Below are positions 8,955 through 17,784 of a stretch of DNA of 64,000 bases, one piece after another (positions within the stretch are counted from its first letter, which is position 1; each line of letters begins with the position of its first letter). A program made the translations under genes and the position numbers. Source of the stretch: Anaerolineae bacterium (GTDB taxonomy: Bacteria > Chloroflexota > Anaerolineae > Aggregatilineales > Phototrophicaceae). The notes beneath the pieces are model-generated. The model was not told the DNA's origin. It did not search any database and saw only the letters and a list, made by a program, of their open reading frames with translations. The stretch is from contig JANWYT010000002.1 of assembly GCA_025055175.1 (NCBI GenBank), positions 186,001-250,000 on the forward strand, written 5' to 3'.

Positions 8955-11390
8955 TTAGGCTTCCTGACTTTGGAGGACTTCATCTTCAGCTTGTTCGGTC
9001 TGAGAGCTATCTTTAGGCAGCTTCCAAGTGGAGAAATCGCAGAAAGGATAGCGCGAACAGCCATAAAAGGTACGACCACGTTTGGTCTTACGCTGCACTA
9101 GTTCACCGCCATCACTCGCGCCGCACTTAGGGCAGGCGATTCCTAGTTTTTCGACGTATTGCTCGGTGTAGCGACATGCGGGGTATGTAGAGCAGCCGAT
9201 GAACTTCCCCCAGCGGCCATACTTCATGACTAGTGGGCTGCCGCAGCTGGGGCAGTCTCGACCAATTAACTCATCTTGCTTGACTTTGGGCATAGACAGA
9301 CGGGCATGTTCAAGCTGGCTGTGGAAGGGCGTGTAGAATTCGCGCAGCATAGGCTTCCAGACGCCATCCCCTTCAGCAATGTCATCCAGCTGGGCTTCCA
9401 TGCGCGCAGTGAACTGATAGTCCATAACATCTGCGAAGTATTCTTTGAGCAGATCGGCGACGATCTTGCCTGTCTCTGTGGGGACGAGGCGCTTGTCAAC
9501 TTTCGTCACGTAATCCCGATCTTGGATGACTGCGACGGTCGGCACATAAGTGCTAGGGCGACCAATGCCGTTTTCCTCCAGAGCCTTGACTAGGCTGGCT
9601 TCTGTGTAGCGTGGTGGTGGTTGGGTGAAGTGCTGCTCTGGCAAAACGGCGCGCTTGTCCAGCATTTCACCTGCGCTCAGTTGCGGCAGAATGCGACCTT
9701 CGTCCTGGTCGATGACGGCGTCCTCATCGCGCGTATCTTCATATAGGGCTAGGAAGCCTGCAAACTTGATACGACTGCCAGAAGTGCGCAGCTCGTAGCG
9801 CGGCGTGCCGTCCGCCTGAGCGCTGATGTCAACTCGCATGGTATCGTAGAGGGCGGGAGACATTTGGCTGGCGACGAAGCGCTCCCAGATGAGTTTGTAG
9901 AGGCGCAGTTGGTCTTTGTTGAGGAAGTTCTTGAGCGAGTCTGGGGCGCGTCCGAGGCTGGTGGGGCGAATAGCTTCATGAGCTTCCTGCGCGCCTTTAG
10001 CCTTCGTCTTGTACTTAGGTGGCGTCTCTGGAGCGTAGTCTGCGCCGAAGCGCTGAAGGATATAGTTGCGCGCCTCTGCTTGGGCCGTTTCAGAGACGTT
10101 CAAGCTGTCGGTGCGCATGTAAGTAATCAGACCGACGATCTGTCGCTGGCCAATTTCAATACCTTCATAAAGTTCTTGAGCAATGCGCATAGTACGCGAA
10201 GTAGAGAAGCCCAGGCGGCGCGAGGCTTCTTGCTGCAAGGTGCTGGTGGTGAAAGGAGGCGAAGGCTTGCGCTGGCGCGTACCTAGCTTGACCTCTTCGA
10301 CCTGGTAGGTGCAGCGCTCCAGAGCATCGACGTGGGGCTGTACTTGTTCTGCGCTGTTAAGTTCAGCTTCTTGACCGTCAATCTTCGACAGATGAGCGAT
10401 GAAAGGCTCTGCGGCCTTGCCATTTGTAGTCTGCTTGGCCAGGGAAACATCGATTGTCCAGTATTCGCGCGGCACAAAAGCTTCTATCTCGCGCTCACGG
10501 TCAACCACCATGCGCAGAGCGATGCTCTGTACACGACCAGCTGACAGTCGTCCGCGTACTTTCTCCCAGAGAAGTTCCGTGACGTTGTAGCCCACCAAAC
10601 GATCCAAGATACGGCGCGCCTGTTGAGCGTTGACCAAGTTGGAGTCTATGTCGCGCGGATGAGCAAAGGCTTCGGCGACGGCCTGATCGGTGATCTCGTG
10701 GAAGACGACGCGGCGCGTCTTCTCTTGGGGGATGTCGGCGGCGTGCATGAGATGCCAAGCGATGGCTTCACCCTCGCGATCAGGGTCGGTGGCCAAGTAG
10801 ACTTCTTCAGCGGCTTGGGCGGCGGCCTTGAGTTCTGCGACCGTCTGGCGCTTTTCGTTGAGGACGCGATACTTTGGCTCAAAGTCGTTCTCCACATCGA
10901 CGGAGAGCTGCGTCACCAGCAAATCGCGCACATGACCTTTGGAGGCCAGCACGGTGTAGCCCTGGCCCAAGAAACTGCCGACAGTGCGGGCTTTGGCTGG
11001 TGACTCGACGATGACCAATTTGCCGATGCTGGTGCGCTTAGCTCTGCTGGTCTTTGGCTTGCTGACCTCTTTTTTGCTGCTGGTCTTGGCCTTTGCAGAC
11101 TTCGTTCCTCTAGGGGATTGGCTTTTAGATGAAACAGCGGTCTTGTTTGCTCTCTTGCTGGGTTTCTTGTCGCTTTTGGCGATTTTGTCAGCTTTGTGGC
11201 GTGCAGAGACGACAGGTGGCTCTAAGCTTTCGTGGGCTACTGTCTTGCCAATCAGCGTAAGGGACGTCCCACAGACTGCGCAAGTGCCTTTGGTGATGGG
11301 CCGCCCTAGTGCGTTGAACGCTGCTTGCGGTTGCAACATGTCGCGTTTGGCCTTGCATTTCACACAGTAAGCTTGCGGTGTGTCGCTCAT
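8955..11390 (-). CDS. topA: DNA topoisomerase I with N-terminal zinc-ribbon extension
   Basis: 811 aa type IA topoisomerase that relaxes negative supercoils. Start at 11390 is supported by AGAGGACG eight bases upstream. Residues 1-50 form a zinc ribbon (C9, C12, C37, C40) of DUF5679 type, followed by a Lys/Ser/Thr-rich linker to about 120. The Toprim domain begins at about 122 (GKLVIVESPAKA), the catalytic tyrosine lies in ITYMRTDS, and two C-terminal topoisomerase zinc fingers (CPSC...C and CPKC...C) close the protein. The catalytic part is standard; the N-terminal extension is additional to the usual enzyme. Last gene of the ffh-to-topA run; topA next to dprA is a common bacterial arrangement, here with manC between. 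Confidence 0.95.
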   Translation of the reverse strand: MSDTPQAYCVKCKAKRDMLQPQAAFNALGRPITKGTCAVCGTSLTLIGKTVAHESLEPPVVSARHKADKIAKSDKKPSKRANKTAVSSKSQSPRGTKSAKAKTSSKKEVSKPKTSRAKRTSIGKLVIVESPAKARTVGSFLGQGYTVLASKGHVRDLLVTQLSVDVENDFEPKYRVLNEKRQTVAELKAAAQAAEEVYLATDPDREGEAIAWHLMHAADIPQEKTRRVVFHEITDQAVAEAFAHPRDIDSNLVNAQQARRILDRLVGYNVTELLWEKVRGRLSAGRVQSIALRMVVDREREIEAFVPREYWTIDVSLAKQTTNGKAAEPFIAHLSKIDGQEAELNSAEQVQPHVDALERCTYQVEEVKLGTRQRKPSPPFTTSTLQQEASRRLGFSTSRTMRIAQELYEGIEIGQRQIVGLITYMRTDSLNVSETAQAEARNYILQRFGADYAPETPPKYKTKAKGAQEAHEAIRPTSLGRAPDSLKNFLNKDQLRLYKLIWERFVASQMSPALYDTMRVDISAQADGTPRYELRTSGSRIKFAGFLALYEDTRDEDAVIDQDEGRILPQLSAGEMLDKRAVLPEQHFTQPPPRYTEASLVKALEENGIGRPSTYVPTVAVIQDRDYVTKVDKRLVPTETGKIVADLLKEYFADVMDYQFTARMEAQLDDIAEGDGVWKPMLREFYTPFHSQLEHARLSMPKVKQDELIGRDCPSCGSPLVMKYGRWGKFIGCSTYPACRYTEQYVEKLGIACPKCGASDGGELVQRKTKRGRTFYGCSRYPFCDFSTWKLPKDSSQTEQAEDEVLQSQEA

Positions 11391-11432
11391 TGCCCGTCCT
11401 CTACCATTAACAACCACTGTCCACAACCGATG

Positions 11433-12518
11433 TTAGAGATATTCCTCGTTGCCGTTCTCTTTCAAATACTGCACAATCTGCTTGACATCCTGAGTGCGGT
11501 CTCTGTGGCAGATCATCAAGACATCTTCAGTTTCTACCACGATCACATCTTCAATGCCAATTGCAACTGCTAGACGATCTGTGAAGATGAGTGTGTTGTG
11601 TGTGTCCAGCATGACCTGGCTCTCAGCGCGTTTGCCGCGAACGGCGTTGCCCAGTTTATCACGGTCTAAAAGGTCGAATAACGAGGCCCAACTGCCTACG
11701 TCACTCCACCCAATGTCGACAGGGATGACGGCCATGCTCTTCGCGCCTTCCATGATGGCAAAGTCGATGCTGATCTTGGGCATATCAGACCACAAGCGCT
11801 CCAATTCAGCATGAAAATCGGGTGTATCGACGCTAGGAGCAAGAGCTTGCATAATTTCAAACATCTTAGGCTGCTGATGTTCGAACTCGTCCAGCGCGCG
11901 CCTGGTTGACCAGATGAACATGCCGCTGTTCCAACTGTACTTGCCACTGGCCAGGAAGCGCGTAGCCTTCACAATGTCTGGCTTTTCGGTGAAGCGTTCG
12001 GCGTCATGGTAGTCGAAGCCGTTGGCTTGGCCCAGATGGACGCCTTGCTTGATATAGCCGAAGCCGGTGGAAGGGAACGTGGGTGCAATACCGAGTGTGA
12101 CGATGCGGCCTTCGCGAGCAATATCGTGAGCGGCAGCCAGCACGCGGCGGAAATCTTCTTTGCGCGTGATGTGGTGATCGGCTGTGAGGACAGCGACGAC
12201 AGCTTGGGGATCGCGCTGATGGATCACGGTCAAGGCCAGAGCAACAGCGGGAGCGCTGTCGCGTCCGTATGGCTCAGCAATGAAATTTTGTGCGGGGATT
12301 TGCGGCGCGTCGGCGCGCATGGCCCCTAGGTATTTTTGTCCGGTGACGACGAAGATTTGCTCAGGTTGCAAGAGTGGGGCGAGGCGCGTGACGGCTTCCT
12401 GGAACATGCTCTGGTCGTTGACTAGAGGTAAGAGCTGCTTGGGCTTATCCTCGCGGCTCATAGGCCATAACCGCGTACCGCCTCCACCTGCTAGGATGAG
12501 AGCGTAGAAATGTTCCAT
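11433..12518 (-). CDS. manC: Mannose-1-phosphate guanylyltransferase
   Basis: 361 aa nucleotidyltransferase making GDP-mannose from mannose-1-phosphate and GTP. The pyrophosphorylase signature LAGGGGTRLWPMSREDKPKQ is at residues 9-28, followed by FIAEPYGRDSAPA and later FTEKPD and YSWNSGMFIW, all typical of the family. About 360 aa fits the stand-alone enzyme without the phosphomannose isomerase domain. GGGAG precedes the ATG. It sits between dprA and topA, a housekeeping context, but its product is the substrate of Gmd at 23.4-24.4 kb. Confidence 0.93.
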   Translation of the reverse strand: MEHFYALILAGGGGTRLWPMSREDKPKQLLPLVNDQSMFQEAVTRLAPLLQPEQIFVVTGQKYLGAMRADAPQIPAQNFIAEPYGRDSAPAVALALTVIHQRDPQAVVAVLTADHHITRKEDFRRVLAAAHDIAREGRIVTLGIAPTFPSTGFGYIKQGVHLGQANGFDYHDAERFTEKPDIVKATRFLASGKYSWNSGMFIWSTRRALDEFEHQQPKMFEIMQALAPSVDTPDFHAELERLWSDMPKISIDFAIMEGAKSMAVIPVDIGWSDVGSWASLFDLLDRDKLGNAVRGKRAESQVMLDTHNTLIFTDRLAVAIGIEDVIVVETEDVLMICHRDRTQDVKQIVQYLKENGNEEYL

Positions 12519-12564
12519 GAGTTTTCTCCCTCACGAAGATCAGGTGTTGGGATGAAGCGCGGGC

Positions 12565-13659
12565 TTACAACGGATTCGCGCGGCAATATTGCATGTGTCC
12601 CGTCATTTGCGCAAGGCCTTTTAACTCCAGGATAGCCAGCGCAGCCAGAACTTCAGCGGAACTCAGACCCAGTTGACGGATGAGATCATCAACATGGCGT
12701 GGTTCGCTGGATAGTTCGGCTAGTAGTGCTGCTTCTAGCGGACTCTCGGGGACGACCTCCTGAGTGCGGCGTTCTGTCTCGTTCTGCTGATAGCTTATTT
12801 GCAGTTCTGAGAGGATATCCTGAGGCCCCATGACCAGCTTTGCTCCTTCCTGGATGAGCTGATTCGTGCCGCTGCCAGCGGCGTTGAAGATACTGTGCGG
12901 CACAGCGAAGACATCGCGGCCCTGTTCCAGGGCGCTTTCGACGGTGATGAGTGCGCCACTCTTGGCAGGTGCTTCTACTACTAGAACTCCTAGGGCCATG
13001 CCACTCATAATTCGGTTGCGACGCGGGAAGTTAAGGGCTTGGGGCGGTGTGCCAATAGGTAATTCGCTGACGAGCGCGCCGCGCTGAACAATACGTTCAG
13101 CCAGGGGCTGGTGTTCGCGTGGATAAACTTGGTCAATGCCACTGCCAAAGATGGCAACGGTGCGGCCCTGGCCCTCCAGTGCGCCTTCATGGGCGGCTGA
13201 GTCAATGCCCTGGGCTAATCCGCTGATGATGGTCACGCCGTTAGCGGCTAGTTCACGGGCTAGGTAGCGGGCGGCGTCTTTGCCGTAGTGGGTAGCACGG
13301 CGCGTGCCAACGACTGCCAGAGCCAGGTCGTCTTCTTGCAGCAATTCACCGCGCACATAGAGTACAGCGGGCGGGTTGCTGATCTTGCGCAACAGAGTAG
13401 GGTAACTATCGTCGGCTAGGGTGATGATGTGAGCGCCTGCCTTCATGATCTTTTTCCACTCAGCCACCATATCGAGGCTGTCGCGGTGACGTCGTAGGTC
13501 GTGAGCGACGCTCTGGGGCAAGCCCGCTTCCAGCCACTCTGTCAGTGTAGCTTTCCAAGCTGCTTCCAGGCTGCCGAAATAGGTGATGAGTTGCTGAATG
13601 CGGCTGCTGCCAACCTGGGGCGAGAGGCTGAAAGCCAACCAGTAGCGAGCTTCGTCCAT
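12565..13659 (-). CDS. dprA: DNA-processing protein DprA
   Basis: 364 aa. DprA binds incoming single-stranded DNA and loads RecA during natural transformation. An N-terminal helical region (1-85) precedes the Rossmann-like core with AVVGTRRATHYG, ISGLAQGIDSAAHEGAL and FPRRNRIMSG, which are family hallmarks, and a C-terminal winged helix lies at about 300-360. GAGGAG stands eight bases before the ATG. It follows rimM in the same run. Competence genes elsewhere cannot be judged from this window. Confidence 0.95.
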   Translation of the reverse strand: MDEARYWLAFSLSPQVGSSRIQQLITYFGSLEAAWKATLTEWLEAGLPQSVAHDLRRHRDSLDMVAEWKKIMKAGAHIITLADDSYPTLLRKISNPPAVLYVRGELLQEDDLALAVVGTRRATHYGKDAARYLARELAANGVTIISGLAQGIDSAAHEGALEGQGRTVAIFGSGIDQVYPREHQPLAERIVQRGALVSELPIGTPPQALNFPRRNRIMSGMALGVLVVEAPAKSGALITVESALEQGRDVFAVPHSIFNAAGSGTNQLIQEGAKLVMGPQDILSELQISYQQNETERRTQEVVPESPLEAALLAELSSEPRHVDDLIRQLGLSSAEVLAALAILELKGLAQMTGHMQYCRANPL

Positions 13660-13695
13660 AGGGGCTGCTCCTCAGGTCTGAGTGAAAGGCGCAAC

Positions 13696-14235
13696 TCAAC
13701 GTGTGGGCAGCAAGCCATCTGGCAAAGACATAGTTATGGTGCGCGTCTCCAGATCGATCTTGAGGATCGTCTCGCCGTGAGCAGGCACAAGTAACTCACC
13801 ATAGTCAGGGCTGTTGATGATGTAGACGTCGTTAGCTCCCGTCTCCATCACCTCACGGATCGTCCCCAGAGACAAGCCATCGTGAGTCTGGACGCTCATG
13901 CCGATCAGCTCATAGGCGTAAAATTCATCCTCTTCCAGCGGCACAGCGTCTTCGATCTTGACCATGACCAGTAGGCCGCGCAGCAGCTCAGCTTGGTTGC
14001 GATCGTTCACGTCGCGCAAGCGGATGAGGCAGTGATCGGATGAAAGGCGCACGCTCGCCAATTCGTGAGCTTGGGCGTTGGGCTTGAGAGGATCGCGACC
14101 CAGATAGACCGTCTTGAGTTGGCGCAGGCGTTCAGGATAGTCCGTGACGAGGCGTAAGCGCACTTCGCCAATGACGCCGTGCGCGCGGACAATCTCGCCG
14201 AGGATGAGATAGTGAGGCTGTGGACGTTCGGTCAC
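13696..14235 (-). CDS. rimM: Ribosome maturation factor RimM
   Basis: 179 aa with GTG start. RimM helps assemble the 30S head by binding ribosomal protein S19. The N-terminal RimM barrel has the GEIVRAHGVIGEVRL motif, and the C-terminal PRC-barrel has EFYAYELIGM and NDVYII. The start codon overlaps the khpA stop by one base (TAGTG), so translation is likely coupled. Families next to khpA and rpsP match the widespread rpsP-khpA-rimM order; trmD and rplS, often next, are absent here. Confidence 0.95.
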   Translation of the reverse strand: MTERPQPHYLILGEIVRAHGVIGEVRLRLVTDYPERLRQLKTVYLGRDPLKPNAQAHELASVRLSSDHCLIRLRDVNDRNQAELLRGLLVMVKIEDAVPLEEDEFYAYELIGMSVQTHDGLSLGTIREVMETGANDVYIINSPDYGELLVPAHGETILKIDLETRTITMSLPDGLLPTR

Positions 14236-14471
14236 TAATCAATTTCCAGGATGACGCGCTGACCCTGGCGATCTTCAAAGGCGACGCGCAATAGATGACG
14301 GATAGCGTTGGCTACGCGGCCATTGCGGCCAATGACTCGCCCCATGTCTTCCTGAGCGACGTGCAGCTGGACGACGACGCTCTTGCCAGCTTGGCGTTGT
14401 TCGACTCTCACCTGGTCAGGATAGCTGACCAGGTTTTCGACGATGAAGCGGACGAGATTTTCTTCCATCAT
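14235..14471 (-). CDS. khpA: KH-domain RNA-binding protein KhpA
   Basis: 78 aa single KH domain. The GRVIGRNGRVANAIRHLL segment is the GXXG loop and helix that grips single-stranded RNA. KhpA (YlqC family) acts with KhpB in cell-division and elongation control in Gram-positive bacteria; that role is inferred here. The gene lies between rpsP and rimM, its conserved position, and shares one base with rimM. Two ATGs are adjacent; the first is used here and no strong ribosome site distinguishes them. Confidence 0.93.
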   Translation of the reverse strand: MMEENLVRFIVENLVSYPDQVRVEQRQAGKSVVVQLHVAQEDMGRVIGRNGRVANAIRHLLRVAFEDRQGQRVILEID

Positions 14472-14498
14472 GGGTTGGTACTCGTCGTCAAGACAGCC

Positions 14499-14882
14499 CT
14501 AGCTGTCTTTAGTCTTCTTGTAGCCCTGACCAGCAGCAGGTGAAGGGTAGTTGGTGCGCTGATCGGGCAGAGGCTTAGCATTCTGAGCTGCTTCGGCGGC
14601 TAGTTCTTCGAGGCTTTCGCCCTTGCGCAGACGCTCTAAGCGGGCCATCGTCCCCAGTCGGGTCAGGATGCTGGCCACTGAGTCGCTAGGTTGCGCGCCG
14701 TTGCTCAGCCAGTATAGGGCTCGGGCCTCATCTAATACTTCTGTCGAGGGGCGGGTGCGCGGGTTGTAGTAGCCCAGCACCTCAATGTAGCGGGTGTCGC
14801 GTGGGCGGCGACCATCGGTGACGATGATACGATAGATGGGTTGTTTCTTCGCGCCAACGCGGGTCAGGCGGATACGAACCAT
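14499..14882 (-). CDS. rpsP: 30S ribosomal protein S16
   Basis: 127 aa. The first 80 residues are the S16 fold (MVRIRLTRVGAKKQPIYRII, then DTRYIEVLGYYNPRT), an early-assembling small-subunit protein. The remaining 45 aa form a charged, Ala- and Lys-rich tail that is longer than in the roughly 80-aa E. coli protein. GAGGAG precedes the ATG. Located between ffh and khpA as in many bacteria. Confidence 0.97.
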   Translation of the reverse strand: MVRIRLTRVGAKKQPIYRIIVTDGRRPRDTRYIEVLGYYNPRTRPSTEVLDEARALYWLSNGAQPSDSVASILTRLGTMARLERLRKGESLEELAAEAAQNAKPLPDQRTNYPSPAAGQGYKKTKDS

Positions 14883-14903
14883 GTTGTTGCTTGCTCCTCA
14901 GAG

Positions 14904-16253
14904 TTATCCAAATAGTCCACCATCAGTCAGGCCAGGAATTTTGGGGAAGCGGCCTTTCTTGAGTTGTGCCATCAAGGTTTGCATTTGCTGGTATTGCTTA
15001 ATCACGTCGTTCACGTCGCGCACTTCGACGCCGCTGCCTTTGGCGATGCGCTTACGGCGGCTGGCGTTGAGGATGCGCGGATTTTCGCGCTCTTGGCGAG
15101 TCATCGAGCTGATGATAGCTTCCACCTTACGGATTCGGCCTTCAATCTCTTGATTGTCGATCTTGCCCTGGAGCTGCATTTTGCTGAAGCCAGGGATCAT
15201 ACCCATGACTTGGCTGATCGATCCCATGCGCCGAATCTTCTTGAGTTGGTCGAGGAAGTCCTGAAGCGTGAACTTGTTCTCCAGCATCTTTTGCTGGAGC
15301 CTCAGCGCTTCCTCCTCTTCGTAGAGCTGTTCGGCCTTTTCGATGAGGGTCATCACGTCGCCCATCCCCAGGATACGATCCGCGATGCGCTCTGGATGGA
15401 AGACTTCTAGGGCATCGGCGCTGATCTTCTCACCCGTGCCGATGTACTTGATCGGCACGCCAGTTACGGCGCGCATAGAGAGTGCAGCGCCACCACGAGC
15501 GTCACCATCGACTTTGGTCAAGATGAGGCCGGTGATGCTCAGACGTTTGTTGAAGCCTGTGGCGATGTTGACCGCTTCCTGGCCTGTCATGGCGTCGGCT
15601 ACGAGCAAGATTTCATTGGGCTTGGTGCGGGCTTTGATCTGTTCGAGTTCGTTCATCAGGTTGTCGTCGATTTGCAGGCGGCCCGCGGTATCGACGATGA
15701 CGACGGCGGCGTTTGCTTTGCGAGCGGCTTCCAGGCCACGCTGGGCGATGTCTTCGGGTTTGGCGCTCACCCCTTCTTGGTAGACCTCGACGCCGATTTG
15801 CTTGCCTAGAGTCATCAGCTGTTCGACAGCGGCTGGACGGTAAGTATCGGCGGCGATGAGAAAAGGTTGTTTGCCCTCTTTGCGCAGGCTGAGAGCTAGC
15901 TTGGCGCAGGTAGTCGTCTTGCCAGAGCCTTGCAGACCAACCATCATGATGACGGCAGGCTTTGTGCCGCTCAGATTGAGTCGTCCTGGCTCGCCCAGCG
16001 TTTCAATCAGGGCGGTGTGGACGATCTTGATGACCTGTTGGCTAGGACGCAACGATTTGTGGACTTCTGCGCCGATAGCTTGCTCGCGGACGCGACTCAC
16101 GAAATCTTTGACGATTGGCAAGGCGACGTCGGCTTCTAGCAAGGCCATGCGCACCTCGCGCATAGCATTGCTCACATCCTGCTCACTGACGCGACCACCC
16201 TTACCTAGTTTGTCGAAGACGCTTTGCAGTCGTTGACTGAGACTCTCAAACAC
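14904..16253 (-). CDS. ffh: Signal recognition particle protein Ffh
   Basis: 449 aa with GTG start; SRP54-type GTPase that brings nascent membrane and secretory proteins to FtsY and SecYEG. N domain 1-90; G domain with P-loop GLQGSGKTTT (about 107-116), DTAGR and TKVDGDARGG; Met-rich M domain from about 300 with MGMIPGF and RRKRIAKGSG for 4.5S RNA and signal-peptide binding. It leads the ffh-rpsP-khpA-rimM-dprA-manC-topA run, and a strong promoter lies just upstream. Confidence 0.97.
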   Translation of the reverse strand: MFESLSQRLQSVFDKLGKGGRVSEQDVSNAMREVRMALLEADVALPIVKDFVSRVREQAIGAEVHKSLRPSQQVIKIVHTALIETLGEPGRLNLSGTKPAVIMMVGLQGSGKTTTCAKLALSLRKEGKQPFLIAADTYRPAAVEQLMTLGKQIGVEVYQEGVSAKPEDIAQRGLEAARKANAAVVIVDTAGRLQIDDNLMNELEQIKARTKPNEILLVADAMTGQEAVNIATGFNKRLSITGLILTKVDGDARGGAALSMRAVTGVPIKYIGTGEKISADALEVFHPERIADRILGMGDVMTLIEKAEQLYEEEEALRLQQKMLENKFTLQDFLDQLKKIRRMGSISQVMGMIPGFSKMQLQGKIDNQEIEGRIRKVEAIISSMTRQERENPRILNASRRKRIAKGSGVEVRDVNDVIKQYQQMQTLMAQLKKGRFPKIPGLTDGGLFG

Positions 16254-16289
16254 GAGGCTTCGCCATCCATCCTGAATACCGAAGCTTAA

Positions 16290-16318
16290 ATTCTAGTTCA
16301 TCGGTTATGTGGCGTCAA
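16290..16318 (-). promoter_or_regulatory. Strong sigma70-type promoter for the ffh operon
   Basis: Minus-strand TTGACG (16313-16318), a 17-base spacer and TAGAAT (16290-16295). The -35 box overlaps the stop codon of the ligase-like gene (16315-16317). It is the best-placed promoter for the seven-gene run down to topA. Confidence 0.72.
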
Positions 16319-17784
16319 TAACGAGGAGTCACGCTCAGGGCCAAACGTGAGCTAGCCAGGCACAGCGCTGCCACCAGCCAAAACCAGGCGATAGATGACT
16401 GAAAATCCAGGCGGAAGTAGTACAAGTCAGCAATCGCATTGAGCAAGGCGACTACCAGAGCAATGTGATAGCCAAGATGGATGGCTTCAAAATCAGGGCT
16501 GGCGCGGGCAGCTTTCCAGGCACGCCGACTGTAAGCGAAAATTCCTAGCATGGCCAGCAAAAAGAGGACAACTCCGCTGAGGCCAATCTGGTTGGCCATA
16601 ATGAGGTACATGTTGGCCACATCGGTGTACAAGCCAATGTAGGGCGTGCCGCTGAAGCCAATTCCCGTCAGCGGGAAGCGGCTGATGAGCGACAGAGAGT
16701 CCGTCCATTCGCCGATGCGCATCTGTGTGGATAAATCTTGACCCTGAAAGGCCTGCAAAATACGCTCGATGTAGCCCTGTGTCTGTGGCAGCAGCAAGAA
16801 TAAGCTCCCCGTCAGCAGGAGCAGCGGCACATAACGGCGATAGCGCAGCAGCACAACTAACCCTAGGCCTATTCCTAGCGCCAGGAATGAGGCCCGTGAC
16901 GAGGTGAGGAACAGGGCCAGCGCAATCGCGCTAAATATGCTCCATGTGAGCCAGCGTGCGCGCAGCACGGGTCGTTGAGCGAACAACTGTGGAGCGACCA
17001 TTGCTGCGCTGACTGCCAAGATACCTCCCAGGGCGTTCGGATCGATCCATGTGCCGATGGCACGTTCTCCCAGAGCAGGGTTGTCCTCGATGTAGCGGAT
17101 GACGCCACCATCAGGATAGCCAATGCGCGATAGGCGCACCAGCAGCGACTCAGCGGCGCTGTCTGGCAGCAAGAACAGGCCAACAGCTAGAACGGCTTGG
17201 ACGCCAGCACATAGCAGCACGATCAATACCAGGCGGCGTAGGGCTGCACTGTCGCGCAGCAGATCGACTACGATGAAGGTTAGGCCAATGCTGAGCAGCA
17301 TAGAGGCGAAATCGCGCAGCAGAGTTGCCGAGAGCGAACCGTAGCGCAGGCCCAGGACGAAAGCGAAGATCAGCCACATGGCATACAGGGCGATCAAAGC
17401 GTGGGGTGGCACGACCAAGAAGCTGCGACGCTTGCCGCTCATCCATTCAACCAGATAGACCAAAAGAAAGATAGCCAGGGCTGCGTCTAGCAGCGTGGGC
17501 GTGAGGCCTAGCTTGAAGGGCATAGTGCCGAATGGCAGTAGCAAGATTAGGGCTACTACGCCATACAAGGCCCAGATGACGTTGGTCAACATGGTCAGAC
17601 CAAGCAAAGCCGCTGCGACGACGACGAGGGCAGGGAATGGGCCGAGGACGACGATCCCCAGGCCTAGTAGTCCGCCCAGCACACCACCGACGAAGCCAAT
17701 AAGCAGAGCCAGCAAGCGCGGCGGCTGAGCAGCATACCAGTGCTGGAAATTGCGAGCGTGGACGGAGGTTGAAATTGAGGTCAT
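16315..17784 (-). CDS. O-antigen ligase/polymerase-like membrane protein
   Basis: 489 aa integral membrane protein with about 12 hydrophobic segments and a larger loop around residues 330-400, the architecture of WaaL/Wzy-type glycan ligases and polymerases. The start at 17784 overlaps the YfhO-like stop as ATGA; an upstream in-frame extension is ignored because it would lie inside that gene. Family members attach or polymerise lipid-linked glycans at the outer face of the membrane; substrate unknown. It ends the GT2-YfhO-ligase unit and its 3' end carries the -35 box for ffh. Confidence 0.78.
   Translation of the reverse strand: MTSISTSVHARNFQHWYAAQPPRLLALLIGFVGGVLGGLLGLGIVVLGPFPALVVVAAALLGLTMLTNVIWALYGVVALILLLPFGTMPFKLGLTPTLLDAALAIFLLVYLVEWMSGKRRSFLVVPPHALIALYAMWLIFAFVLGLRYGSLSATLLRDFASMLLSIGLTFIVVDLLRDSAALRRLVLIVLLCAGVQAVLAVGLFLLPDSAAESLLVRLSRIGYPDGGVIRYIEDNPALGERAIGTWIDPNALGGILAVSAAMVAPQLFAQRPVLRARWLTWSIFSAIALALFLTSSRASFLALGIGLGLVVLLRYRRYVPLLLLTGSLFLLLPQTQGYIERILQAFQGQDLSTQMRIGEWTDSLSLISRFPLTGIGFSGTPYIGLYTDVANMYLIMANQIGLSGVVLFLLAMLGIFAYSRRAWKAARASPDFEAIHLGYHIALVVALLNAIADLYYFRLDFQSSIAWFWLVAALCLASSRLALSVTPRY

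Noticed and set aside
9864..10286. A 140-codon plus-strand frame inside topA
   Set aside because: It lies wholly antisense to well-conserved topA motifs and has no recognisable product.
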